The position numbers were made by a program, and so were the translations under genes. A DNA stretch of 14,655 nt from Bacteroidales bacterium (GTDB lineage Bacteria; Bacteroidota; Bacteroidia; Bacteroidales; UBA12077), in assembly GCA_030635365.1 (NCBI GenBank), contig DAOVYZ010000021.1:1-14655 (forward strand), in the 5' to 3' direction. The notes below the pieces were generated by a model, which saw nothing but the letters and a program-made list of their open reading frames with translations, was not told the origin of the DNA and ran no database searches. Shown here one piece after another: positions 7,006 to 14,622 of this stretch. Positions within the stretch are counted from its first letter, which is position 1, and every line of letters begins with the position of its first letter.

Positions 7006-9333
7006 ATGTATAAGAAAAAAATAACTATCCTGTTTTTGTTGGTTTGCATGTTCACACAAGCTTATAGCCAAAAATATACTCTATCGGGATATATAAAAGA
7101 AGCAAAAAGCCAGGAACTTTTATTAGGAACAACGGTTTATATTGCTGAATTAAAAACCGGGACATCAGCAAATGCTTATGGCTTTTATTCTATAACAATT
7201 CCTGAAGGAGAATATACTGTAGAGTACTCTTTTGTTGGTTATAAAACAGAAACCAAAAAAATTGTTTTAGATAAAAATATATCATTAGATGTTAGTCTAT
7301 CTATAGGCCAGGAATTAGAAGAAGTAGTAGTAACTGCTGATAAAATTAACAAACAGAGCGAAGATGTAAGATCCAGTGTTATATCACTTCCTGTGCAGCA
7401 AATTAAGGAAATTCCATCGTTTTTGGGAGAAAAGGATGTGTTAAAAGTAATTCAGCTTATGCCGGGTGTACAAAAAGGGACAGAAGGGCAAAGTGGTATT
7501 TATGTTCGTGGAGGAGGCCCTGACCAAAATCTGCTCATTTTAGATGATGCCCCTGTTTATAATGCACAACACTTATTCGGATTTTTTTCTGTATTTAATG
7601 GTGATGCCTTACGAAGTGTCGAATTAATTAAAGGAGGATTCCCCGCAAAATATGGAGGCCGGCTTTCGTCTGTTATCGATATGAATATGAAAGACGGGAA
7701 TAAAGAACACTATACGGGCGAATTAGGAATCGGGTTAATCTCAAGCCGTGCTGTACTGGAAGGCCCTATTATAAAAGACAAATCATCATTTCTTATTTCA
7801 GGAAGAAGAACCTACATTGATTTATTATTGATGCCTATTATTAAATCGCAGACTGATGGAGTAAAAACCGGGTATTACTTTTATGATTTGAATGCAAAAG
7901 TTAATTACGATATTAATAAAAAAAACAAGCTTTTCCTTAGCGGGTATTTTGGGCGTGATATTTTTTATTCAAAGGATGAAGAATTCAATTACAGGTTAGG
8001 ATGGGGAAACCAGACAGGAACACTCAGATGGAACCATCAATTCAATAATAAACTTTTTGTAAACACTTCAATTATTTATAGCAAGTATAACTTTTCTATA
8101 GACCTGGAAGAAAAATATGATGACAAAAAATTTCTACTTAAGTACTCGTCAGGGATAGAAGATATTGGAGCAAAAATTGATTTCAATTATTATCCTACAC
8201 CAAAACATACAATACATTTTGGGCTGGCTTCTACTTACCATGAATTTATACCCCGGGCATTAGTTATTAAAGACGATGATATGCCTGATGATATTGGGAG
8301 TAAGAAAATTATAGGCACGGTTGAAAGCGGGGCTTATATAGAAGACCTTTACAAGCCTTTTAACAGAATGCAAATTCTGGGAGGTCTTAGATATAGTCAT
8401 TATACGCATAATGGAACAAAATATGATATGTTTGAACCCAGAATATCAGCATCATATAAATTATTTGACGATTTAGCCGTAAAAGCATCATACGCAAAAA
8501 TGCAACAATATATACACCTTCTGTCGAATACAGGTATTGGGCTACCAACGGATCTTTGGGTGCCATCAACTAACGAAGTTAAACCACAAGAGGCATGGCA
8601 GGTTGCATGTGGTGTAGCTAAAGATTTTCCAAATCGGAACTTGTCTTTAACAGTTGAGGGATATTATAAAGAGATGGATAATATTATTGGTTACAAGGAG
8701 GGGGCAAATTTTCTGGCATTAGATGAATCCAGTTCTTTTGATGAAATTAATTGGCAAAAGATGGTTACAACCGGAAGATCATGGAGTTATGGAACAGAAA
8801 TTCTTCTTCAGCGAAAAGTTGGAAAATTATCAGGATGGTTAGGATATACTTTGTCCTGGACAAAAAAGAAATTTCCAGAATTAAATTTTGGTGAGGAATA
8901 TTGGGCCAAGTATGACAGGCGGCATGATTTTTCAGCAGTTTTAATTTATAGTTTCAATAAAAAAATAAAAATGGGTGCTACATGGGTTTATGCAACAGGA
9001 AATGCAATGTCGATGCCACTCTCTGAATATTCGGGCGAAATCCATAACCCAACTCCGTATGATAATTATTATACTCAGTCGGTAATATTAAACGAATACC
9101 CCGGTAGAAATCAATTCAGGATGAACCCTTATCACAGGTTAGATCTTAATATCCAATTTAATAAAAAGAAAAAGCGTGGAACAAGAACATGGGAAATTAG
9201 TATTTATAATGTTTATAATCGTAAGAATCCTTTCTTCTATTATGTAAATACCAGCGAAACCGAAACTAAGGTTAAGCAGGTAAGTTTATTCTCAATTCTT
9301 CCGAGTTTTAGTTATAGTTTTAAATTTAATTAA
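7006..9333 (+). CDS. TonB-dependent outer-membrane receptor with carboxypeptidase-regulatory-like N-terminal domain
   Basis: A 775-residue outer-membrane active transporter. Order: signal peptide (1 to about 21, ending AYSQ); a carboxypeptidase-regulatory-like beta-sandwich (about 23-103, with GTTVYIAELKTGTSANAYG and the usual YTVEYSFVGYKT); the segment EEVVVTA (105-111), which acts as the TonB-box-like linker; a plug (about 115-235, with GIYVRGGGPDQNLLILDDAP at 164-183); and a beta-barrel to the C-terminus, which ends in an alternating aromatic stretch SFSYSFKF. It takes up a ligand using TonB-ExbB-ExbD energy. It is shorter than SusC-type receptors and is followed 7 bases later by a DUF4249 lipoprotein rather than SusD, a recurrent pair in Bacteroidota. 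The ligand cannot be told from sequence. It is probably co-transcribed with the thioredoxin-like gene. Confidence 0.93.
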   Translation: MYKKKITILFLLVCMFTQAYSQKYTLSGYIKEAKSQELLLGTTVYIAELKTGTSANAYGFYSITIPEGEYTVEYSFVGYKTETKKIVLDKNISLDVSLSIGQELEEVVVTADKINKQSEDVRSSVISLPVQQIKEIPSFLGEKDVLKVIQLMPGVQKGTEGQSGIYVRGGGPDQNLLILDDAPVYNAQHLFGFFSVFNGDALRSVELIKGGFPAKYGGRLSSVIDMNMKDGNKEHYTGELGIGLISSRAVLEGPIIKDKSSFLISGRRTYIDLLLMPIIKSQTDGVKTGYYFYDLNAKVNYDINKKNKLFLSGYFGRDIFYSKDEEFNYRLGWGNQTGTLRWNHQFNNKLFVNTSIIYSKYNFSIDLEEKYDDKKFLLKYSSGIEDIGAKIDFNYYPTPKHTIHFGLASTYHEFIPRALVIKDDDMPDDIGSKKIIGTVESGAYIEDLYKPFNRMQILGGLRYSHYTHNGTKYDMFEPRISASYKLFDDLAVKASYAKMQQYIHLLSNTGIGLPTDLWVPSTNEVKPQEAWQVACGVAKDFPNRNLSLTVEGYYKEMDNIIGYKEGANFLALDESSSFDEINWQKMVTTGRSWSYGTEILLQRKVGKLSGWLGYTLSWTKKKFPELNFGEEYWAKYDRRHDFSAVLIYSFNKKIKMGATWVYATGNAMSMPLSEYSGEIHNPTPYDNYYTQSVILNEYPGRNQFRMNPYHRLDLNIQFNKKKKRGTRTWEISIYNVYNRKNPFFYYVNTSETETKVKQVSLFSILPSFSYSFKFN

Positions 9334-9340
9334 CAGGATT

Positions 9341-10222
9341 ATGAAAAAACAAATAGTACATATTTTAGTAATAATAATGATATTATTTTTATCATGCGAA
9401 AAAGATGCAAATATCAAATTGCCAGAAGAAGATCCTAAATTATCCGTATATGGTTTTCTGTCTCCGGAAGATACTATCACAAGTGTTATTGTAAAAAATA
9501 CACATCCGTTTTATGGTAAAAAAAGTAATAATAAAATTGCGTATATAACTAATGCCCGGGTAAAAATAACAAATAATAATAATGATTATATATTGCCATT
9601 TAGTACACAAACTAATTCGTACTATTTAGATAGCAATAATATAAAAATAATTCCGGGAGAAGAGTATTTTATAGAAATCTCGGCTCCGGACTTCCCTGTT
9701 GTGACTTCTTCAACTATAATACCTGAAAGTATAAATAAGACCTTAGAACATATAGATGTAAGATATTTACATTCATCTGATTTAAATACACCTGATATAA
9801 CTTATTCATCTAGAATATTTTTTAATGTAAAATGGACTGATAACTCTATAGAAAAAAATTATTACAGATTAACAGGACATGTTGATTATACGGCACCACA
9901 ACAAGGAGAAAAAGGAGAATTAGATAATAATAATATTTTTCTTTATGATGATGATGATTGGAATGGCCAGACAAAAACATCTGATGTACTCCACTATGAT
10001 TATTATTCTGGGGGGGGAATTACTATCCCGGTGCATTTAATGCTTCTAAATATCGACTATCATTATTATCAGTACCACAAAACAGTCAGGGATTTTGATA
10101 TTCATAGTGAAAATCCATTTTCTGAGCCGGTAATTGTATATTCTAACATTCAAAATGGGGCAGGTGTATTTGCTTCGTACAGGAAACATGAAATCATAAA
10201 AAATGTAGAGCTTATTAATTAA
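9341..10222 (+). CDS. DUF4249-type lipoprotein paired with the TonB-dependent receptor
   Basis: A 293-residue lipoprotein: the signal ends in LFLSC with the lipidated cysteine at C19, then EKDANIKLPEEDPKLSVYGFLSPEDT, the typical DUF4249 opening in which a short linker leads into a beta-rich domain (PKLSVYGFLSP, YITNARVKITNN, GEEYFIEISAP). The C-terminal PVIVYSNIQNGAGVFASYR is also characteristic. The family is of unknown function and is recurrently encoded directly after receptors of this type; a surface-exposed substrate-capturing partner is the common inference. The gap to the receptor stop is 7 bases, with an AGGATT just before the ATG. An eight-G run at 10010-10017 encodes Gly224-226; single-base slippage would truncate the protein. 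An acidic run (YDDDDWNG, about 201-208) may bind metal, which is speculative. Confidence 0.85.
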   Translation: MKKQIVHILVIIMILFLSCEKDANIKLPEEDPKLSVYGFLSPEDTITSVIVKNTHPFYGKKSNNKIAYITNARVKITNNNNDYILPFSTQTNSYYLDSNNIKIIPGEEYFIEISAPDFPVVTSSTIIPESINKTLEHIDVRYLHSSDLNTPDITYSSRIFFNVKWTDNSIEKNYYRLTGHVDYTAPQQGEKGELDNNNIFLYDDDDWNGQTKTSDVLHYDYYSGGGITIPVHLMLLNIDYHYYQYHKTVRDFDIHSENPFSEPVIVYSNIQNGAGVFASYRKHEIIKNVELIN

Positions 10223-10314
10223 AAATTGTAGTTTGTTTTGTAGTTGTAATTTCTAAAAATAGTGGCTGTGATTTAAACTAATGTGGTGATACTTTTTTTG
10301 TGATACTTAGAGTT

Positions 10315-10334
10315 CTTGCCTGCTGGCAAGCAGG
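10315..10334. repeat. GC-rich intergenic palindrome
   Basis: CTTGCC (10315-10320) and GGCAAG (10325-10330) form a 6-base stem with loop TGCT. The overlapping set CCTGC (10319-10323) and GCAGG (10330-10334) can pair instead. It is much more GC-rich than its surroundings and resembles the GCCTGCC...GGCAGGC palindrome at 14502-14519. Short palindromes of this type recur between genes in Bacteroidota genomes. Confidence 0.5.
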
Positions 10335-10337
10335 TTA

Positions 10338-10375
10338 GTGTTTTAGTGGCAAAAAAAGAATAGCCACTAAAACAC
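10338..10375. terminator. Likely bidirectional terminator hairpin between convergent genes
   Basis: GTGTTTTAGTGGC (10338-10350) and GCCACTAAAACAC (10363-10375) are perfect 13-base arms around a 12-base A-rich loop. It lies between the convergent DUF4249 gene (stop at 10222) and the flippase gene (stop at 10483), where a two-way terminator is expected. There is no strong T-run after either arm, so it may instead be a repeat-type palindrome that happens to end transcripts. Two copies of GTGATACTT (10286-10294 and 10300-10308) lie just before it. Confidence 0.5.
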
Positions 10376-10482
10376 AAAATTTACAGTAAAATCAACATTT
10401 ATTTATATCATAGCCAAAATAGTTTGTTTTCGTACAGGTAATTTAAAAGTTATTCAGGCTTTTTTGATATTATTTACTAATT

Positions 10483-11931
10483 TCACAATTCATTCCTGTT
10501 TACTATAAGATCATATAGAACTTTTAAATTTATTAATCTTAACAGAAAAGCCAAAATCAGTGTAATAATAAAAATTCCACAGAATTTGTAAATCCAAATA
10601 ATATCTAATTTTAAAGAGATTTTTGAAATTAAAAAAACTCCTGCTACAAATAGAACAAACAAAGCAATCCTCTTTAAACTGAAATTAAATCCAAAGATTT
10701 TCTTAGTTAAAACAATCTGGACAATTGCTACAAATGTTTGAGTTATTAAGCTGGCTACCGCAGAACCAAATGCATAATATTTTGGAATTAATATTAAGTT
10801 AAGAACAATATTTATAACAACTCCCCCAATGGCCATTATATTTAATTCTTTCAAATTGCCATTAGCTGTAAGTAATGTTCCAAATATATAACTCGTTGAT
10901 ATTCCTATTAAACAAAAAATTAACAATCCAAAAATCGGTGACGATATCTTAATATGCTCACGATAGAGCATGCCAATCAGTTCTTCACTGTAAAAATACG
11001 AAGCAAAGGTAATTCCCAAAACAGGTACTATCAGCAACAAAAAGGAAAAAAGAGTAAGTTGATTAATTGATTCTTTTTGTTTTATCATTTTGGAGAACAT
11101 GGGAAGAAGTATAACTGCAAATAAAAATGCAAACATAGCCATAGCATCCAATATTCTGAATCCCTGAGCATAAATTCCAGCTTGTTCCTTACCATTGGGC
11201 AACATTCTTTCAAGCATTACAGAATCAATACGATAATAAATTACCATTAATAATGCCAATAAGGCATATGGATAGCTTTTCCTTAAAATTGCAATGAAAT
11301 ACGTTCTATCAAAATTTAAGCGGAAAAAATCGGCTTTTTTATATACTATAAATAAAGCAACAAGCATTGTTAAAATATATGCTGCTGTTTGAGAATATAC
11401 AAACCATTCAATAGTAAAGATGCCATTATTTGTTCCATTCCAAATTAATATTCCACAAATAATTATCATTAAAGCCCGATCAAGAACAGAAATAAGGCTA
11501 TCTGTTTTGAAATATTGTAACCCACATAAATTTGATCTTAGATATAAAATAAAGGATGCGATAAATTGATTAATAATTAAGAATAATAGTATATGAAACT
11601 GCCGCCATTCATATCCAATGAAAAAAGCTATAGCTATAGTAACTATAGCATATAAAATTGCTAAAACCAGTTTCAAACTTACAATATTCGACAATGATTT
11701 ACTTAATAATTGATTGTGTTGGGCAATATTTCTATTGTTGTAATTTGTTATGCCCAGGTCAAGAAGCATATTAAGCAATAATGAAAAATTGAGAAGTGCA
11801 AAATACATTCCATACTCCTCAGCTCCAACAATATTCTGAACTGTCCTATCAATGCCAAAAATCCAAAATGGCTTAATTAATAAATTTAATAATACCAATA
11901 ATGAAAGATTTGTAAAAAACTTTCTTTTCAA
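10483..11931 (-). CDS. Polysaccharide flippase (Wzx-like, MATE/MVF superfamily)
   Basis: A 482-residue integral membrane protein, hydrophobic along its length with about 12-14 predicted transmembrane segments, the usual size for lipid-linked oligosaccharide flippases. The N-terminus (KPFWIFGIDRTVQNIVGAEEYGMYFAL) and DLGITNYNNRNIAQ match the opening of the polysaccharide-synthesis membrane protein family in Bacteroidota. It should move lipid-linked sugar units across the inner membrane for O-antigen, exopolysaccharide or S-layer glycan assembly. The start is TTG; the frame is closed by TAA four codons upstream and the next methionine is residue 42, inside conserved sequence, so TTG (or a rarer codon just before it) must be used. 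It lies 28 bases after the FkbM methyltransferase gene, so the two probably form an operon. The donor glycan is unknown. Confidence 0.85.
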   Translation of the reverse strand: MKRKFFTNLSLLVLLNLLIKPFWIFGIDRTVQNIVGAEEYGMYFALLNFSLLLNMLLDLGITNYNNRNIAQHNQLLSKSLSNIVSLKLVLAILYAIVTIAIAFFIGYEWRQFHILLFLIINQFIASFILYLRSNLCGLQYFKTDSLISVLDRALMIIICGILIWNGTNNGIFTIEWFVYSQTAAYILTMLVALFIVYKKADFFRLNFDRTYFIAILRKSYPYALLALLMVIYYRIDSVMLERMLPNGKEQAGIYAQGFRILDAMAMFAFLFAVILLPMFSKMIKQKESINQLTLFSFLLLIVPVLGITFASYFYSEELIGMLYREHIKISSPIFGLLIFCLIGISTSYIFGTLLTANGNLKELNIMAIGGVVINIVLNLILIPKYYAFGSAVASLITQTFVAIVQIVLTKKIFGFNFSLKRIALFVLFVAGVFLISKISLKLDIIWIYKFCGIFIITLILAFLLRLINLKVLYDLIVNRNEL

Positions 11932-11959
11932 AATATTTATAATTTAAAATGTAAATATA

Positions 11960-12706
11960 TCAACACCTAAACCTATCGCAATATTCAACAGGAATAAAGA
12001 AGAAATTCTGAAACTTGTATGAATCTGAATATTCCTTCAATTCTCTCCTATGATAAATATAAGTTTTATAGTTTAATTCATCAAAAAAATCAAAACACTT
12101 TCTTCTATTTTCACTTTCCCACAACTCACAATATACCATTGGCCTATTCTTTTGTATCAATTGTTCACCCCCTTTAAATACATTAAATTCATAATCTTCA
12201 ACATCAATTTTTATTGCGTTAATTTTTAAGGTATGTAACTCTTTTATATCATCCAGTTTTTTTATTTCAACATTATATAACTTACCTTTTTCATCAATAT
12301 CAGGCCGTTTAACATGGCTCAATCCATGGAAAAAGATATTATTAGATTCTGGCATTACCATATCAACACGCCCATTTCTATCACCCAATGCAAAATCTCG
12401 CACCTCCACATTAGCCACACCAAATTTAGCAATAATGCTTTTCAAGGCCTTCAAATTATCTTTTATTGGTTCAAATGAATAAACCATAGAATTTGGTAAT
12501 TTCCTGGAAAAATAATACGTTGTTACCCCAATATTTGCACCAATATCTAATACTGTACCTGAATTATTTACAAGTTCTAAAAATTTTAAAAATCCTTTTT
12601 CTTTTTTATCAAAAGGAAATTTAAAAATGACATACCCGGCGAATAAAAATAGATAATTATGTAGCCCAAGAATTTTTTGAAGGACGTATTTTATAATATT
12701 TTTCAA
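11960..12706 (-). CDS. FkbM family S-adenosylmethionine-dependent methyltransferase
   Basis: A 248-residue methyltransferase of the FkbM (Methyltransf_21) family, which O-methylates sugars or other hydroxylated products. The SAM-binding motif is LDIGANIG (53-60), motif II includes YSFEP (76-80), and the family signature KIDVEDYEFNVFKGG lies at 166-180. The C-terminal FQNFFFIP and the sugar-cluster setting suggest methylation of a surface glycan. The start is a TTG at 12706: no in-frame ATG or GTG lies near, and the next in-frame methionine falls after the SAM motif. A TATCTTTG element at 12726-12733 lies 19 bases before the TTG, supporting the start. It is upstream of the flippase in the same direction and divergent from the glycosyltransferase, with 53 bases between start codons. 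Confidence 0.85.
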   Translation of the reverse strand: MKNIIKYVLQKILGLHNYLFLFAGYVIFKFPFDKKEKGFLKFLELVNNSGTVLDIGANIGVTTYYFSRKLPNSMVYSFEPIKDNLKALKSIIAKFGVANVEVRDFALGDRNGRVDMVMPESNNIFFHGLSHVKRPDIDEKGKLYNVEIKKLDDIKELHTLKINAIKIDVEDYEFNVFKGGEQLIQKNRPMVYCELWESENRRKCFDFFDELNYKTYIYHRRELKEYSDSYKFQNFFFIPVEYCDRFRC

Positions 12707-12715
12707 TTTTTTAGC

Positions 12716-12733
12716 ATCTTTGTCACAAAGATA
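12716..12733. promoter_or_regulatory. Perfect 17-base palindrome overlapping a divergent promoter element
   Basis: ATCTTTGT (12716-12723), central C, ACAAAGAT (12725-12732) is perfectly symmetric. On the minus strand TATCTTTG (12726-12733) is an exact TAnnTTTG -7 element for the FkbM gene. On the plus strand CATCTTTG (12715-12722) is a one-mismatch version 37 bases before the glycosyltransferase start. No -33 TTTG is seen at good spacing for either. It could be a back-to-back promoter pair, an operator, or both. Transcription inferred, symmetry seen. Confidence 0.5.
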
Positions 12734-12759
12734 GAATAATCCTTTAAAATTGCTCCCGT

Positions 12760-13887
12760 TTGAATATAACTGTTAATACAAGGTTTTTATTAAAAGATAA
12801 GTTAGAAGGCATTGGATGGTTTACATATGAAACCCTTAAACGCATCACAGCCAATCATCCTGAACATGATTTCTATTTTATTTTTGACAGGCAATATGAT
12901 ACCCAGTTTATTTTTGCTGATAATGTTCACCCTATTGTTACAGGGCCACAAGCAAGGCATCCTTTACTTTTTTATTTTTGGTTTGAAATATCAATCCCAA
13001 AAATCCTGAAAAAAATCAATGCTGATGTTTTTATTTCACCTGATGGTTATCTTTCATTGAAATCAAAAATAAAATCAATCGCAGTTATTCATGACATAAA
13101 CTTTATCCACCACCCTGAATGGTTTCCTTTCCTGGTAAAGAAATATTATCGTTATTTCTTCCCCAAATTTGCCCACAAAGCGAATAGAATTGTAACTGTA
13201 TCGGAATATTCTAAAAAGGATATTGCTGAACAATTTACAATTAATCCTGAATTAATTGATGTAGTCCATAACGGAACAAATGTTACCTTTAAACCAACAT
13301 CTGAAGAAGAAATTAAAAAAACAAAAAATGAATGTACAAATGGACGTGATTTTTTCCTTTTTGTTGGAGCTTTAAGTCCTCGTAAAAATATCGCAAATCT
13401 TGTTCTGGCATTTGAGTTATTCAAAAACAAAACAAATAGTAATTTAAAGCTTGTTATAGTAGGTGAAAAACTTTTTAAAACCAGGAATATCAAAAATAGT
13501 TATTATAAAATGAGGCATAAGGATGATGTAATTTTTACCGGAAGATTACAACCTGCTGATTTAAGGAAACTTTACAGTGCCTCATTTGCTCTAACTTATG
13601 TGCCTTTTTTTGAAGGATTTGGAATACCATTAATAGAGGCCATGAACTGCGGAACTGCAATTATTACGTCAAATGTTACATCAATGCCGGAAGTTGCAAA
13701 AGATGCTGCATTATTTGTTGACCCTCATTCTATTGAATCAATAGCAGATTCAATGATAACTTTATATAAAGATCAAAAATTAAGAGCTGATTTAATAAAA
13801 AAAGGAGAAATTCAAAAGCAAAGATTTAGCTGGGATAAGACAGCAGAAAAATTTTGGGAAAGTATTGAAAAGGTTATAAATGAATAA
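12760..13887 (+). CDS. Family 4 (GT-B) glycosyltransferase
   Basis: A 375-residue retaining glycosyltransferase, transferring a sugar from a nucleotide donor to a growing glycan on the cytosolic face. N-terminal domain: NTRFLLKDKLEGIGWFTYE (6-24), with the GIGW acceptor/donor loop, and AVIHDINFIHHP (108-119). The linker VTVSEYSKKDI (146-155) and the VVHNG stretch (168-172) lead into the C-terminal donor domain: FVGALSPRKNI (201-211), GRLQPADLRKLY, and the EX7E motif EGFGIPLIE with E285 and E293, typical of GT4. The start is TTG; the N-terminus it gives (MNITVNTRFLL) aligns with the family's opening, and the next in-frame methionine is residue 251. It overlaps rnhB by 8 bases. With the flippase and methyltransferase it forms a surface-glycan set. 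Sugar specificity is unknown. Confidence 0.9.
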   Translation: MNITVNTRFLLKDKLEGIGWFTYETLKRITANHPEHDFYFIFDRQYDTQFIFADNVHPIVTGPQARHPLLFYFWFEISIPKILKKINADVFISPDGYLSLKSKIKSIAVIHDINFIHHPEWFPFLVKKYYRYFFPKFAHKANRIVTVSEYSKKDIAEQFTINPELIDVVHNGTNVTFKPTSEEEIKKTKNECTNGRDFFLFVGALSPRKNIANLVLAFELFKNKTNSNLKLVIVGEKLFKTRNIKNSYYKMRHKDDVIFTGRLQPADLRKLYSASFALTYVPFFEGFGIPLIEAMNCGTAIITSNVTSMPEVAKDAALFVDPHSIESIADSMITLYKDQKLRADLIKKGEIQKQRFSWDKTAEKFWESIEKVINE

Positions 13888-14494
13888 AGAATCAAATCTA
13901 CTAAGTTGTTACAAGCATGAAACTATAGAAGCCGGCTGTGATGAAGCAGGCCGAGGTTGTCTCGCAGGGCCGGTAGTTGCAGCTGCAGTAGTCCTTCCTA
14001 AAAACTTTACTCACCCAATATTAAATGACTCTAAAAAAATAAATGAGAAAACACGGTATTTATTGCGTAAAGAAATAGAAGAATCTTCACTTGCATTTGC
14101 TGTTGGTATTATTGACAATGAAGAGATTGACAAAATAAATATCCTAAAAGCATCAATTATGGCTATGCATAAAGCTCTTGATTCTTTAAAAATAATTCCT
14201 GAACATATCATTATTGATGGCAATAACTTTCTCAACTTTGTACGTCTTCCGCAGACCTGGTTTAGTAAAGGAGATTCGAAATATTATTCAATTGCTGCAG
14301 CATCAATATTAGCTAAAACTTATCGTGATGATATTATGAATAAATTACATCAAAAGTATCCTGAATATAACTGGGCAAAAAATAAAGCTTATCCAACAAA
14401 AGAACACAGACAAGCCATAAAAGAATTTGGGACTACACCTTTTCACAGAATGTCTTTTCGATTACTGGATGAACAACTTACATTGAACTTTTAA
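13880..14494 (+). CDS. rnhB: Ribonuclease HII
   Basis: Endonuclease that cuts the RNA strand of RNA-DNA hybrids and starts removal of ribonucleotides misincorporated into DNA; cytosolic, metal-dependent. The 204-residue length is standard. The signature AGCDEAGRGCLAGPV gives D21 and E22; D113 lies in IIDGNN and D150 in SILAKTYRD, completing the four acidic residues of the active site. The ATG start lies inside the end of the glycosyltransferase gene (8-base overlap), so it is likely translated from the same mRNA; the pairing of rnhB with a glycosyltransferase is probably an operon of convenience. Stop TAA is at 14492-14494, followed within 8 bases by a GC-rich palindrome. Confidence 0.95.
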   Translation: MNKESNLLSCYKHETIEAGCDEAGRGCLAGPVVAAAVVLPKNFTHPILNDSKKINEKTRYLLRKEIEESSLAFAVGIIDNEEIDKINILKASIMAMHKALDSLKIIPEHIIIDGNNFLNFVRLPQTWFSKGDSKYYSIAAASILAKTYRDDIMNKLHQKYPEYNWAKNKAYPTKEHRQAIKEFGTTPFHRMSFRLLDEQLTLNF

Positions 14495-14501
14495 GTTTCA
14501 A

Positions 14502-14519
14502 GCCTGCCTGTCGGCAGGC
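14502..14519. repeat. GC-rich palindrome after rnhB
   Basis: GCCTGCC (14502-14508), loop TGTC, GGCAGGC (14513-14519): a perfect 7-base stem starting 7 bases after the rnhB stop. It is a stable hairpin in an AT-rich context, but with no T-run, so termination is only possible. It resembles the CTTGCC/GGCAAG palindrome at 10315-10334, also directly 3' of a gene pair, suggesting a repeated intergenic element. Confidence 0.6.
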
Positions 14520-14561
14520 CAATGTCAATAAGTTAAAGAATAGCATATACTATTTAAAATA

Positions 14562-14604
14562 GCCACAGATTCACAGATTTTTTTAAAATCTGTGAATCTG
14601 TGGC
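14562..14604. repeat. 20-base perfect inverted repeat with 3-base loop
   Basis: The left arm (14562-14581) starts GCCACAGATTCACAG and the right arm (14585-14604) is its exact reverse complement, ending TCTGTGAATCTGTGGC; the loop is TTT. Twenty perfect pairs is unusually strong. GCCACAGATT...AATCTGTGGC palindromes are a familiar intergenic repeat type in Bacteroidota and some other phyla. Between rnhB and a possible minus-strand gene it could end transcription from both sides. Confidence 0.75.
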
Positions 14605-14622
14605 GAATTAATGTTTGTTAAT

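Noticed and set aside
7006..10222. A SusC/SusD polysaccharide utilisation locus
   Set aside because: The lipoprotein has DUF4249 features rather than SusD repeats, the receptor is shorter than SusC types, and no glycoside hydrolase or sulfatase is present.
10286..10308. Two direct GTGATACTT copies as attachment or insertion-site duplication
   Set aside because: Only 9 bases, 5 apart, with no mobile-element gene or inverted ends around them.
13152..13493. 113-residue open frame on the minus strand within the glycosyltransferase gene
   Set aside because: Antisense to a gene with clear GT4 motifs on both sides; no family likeness.
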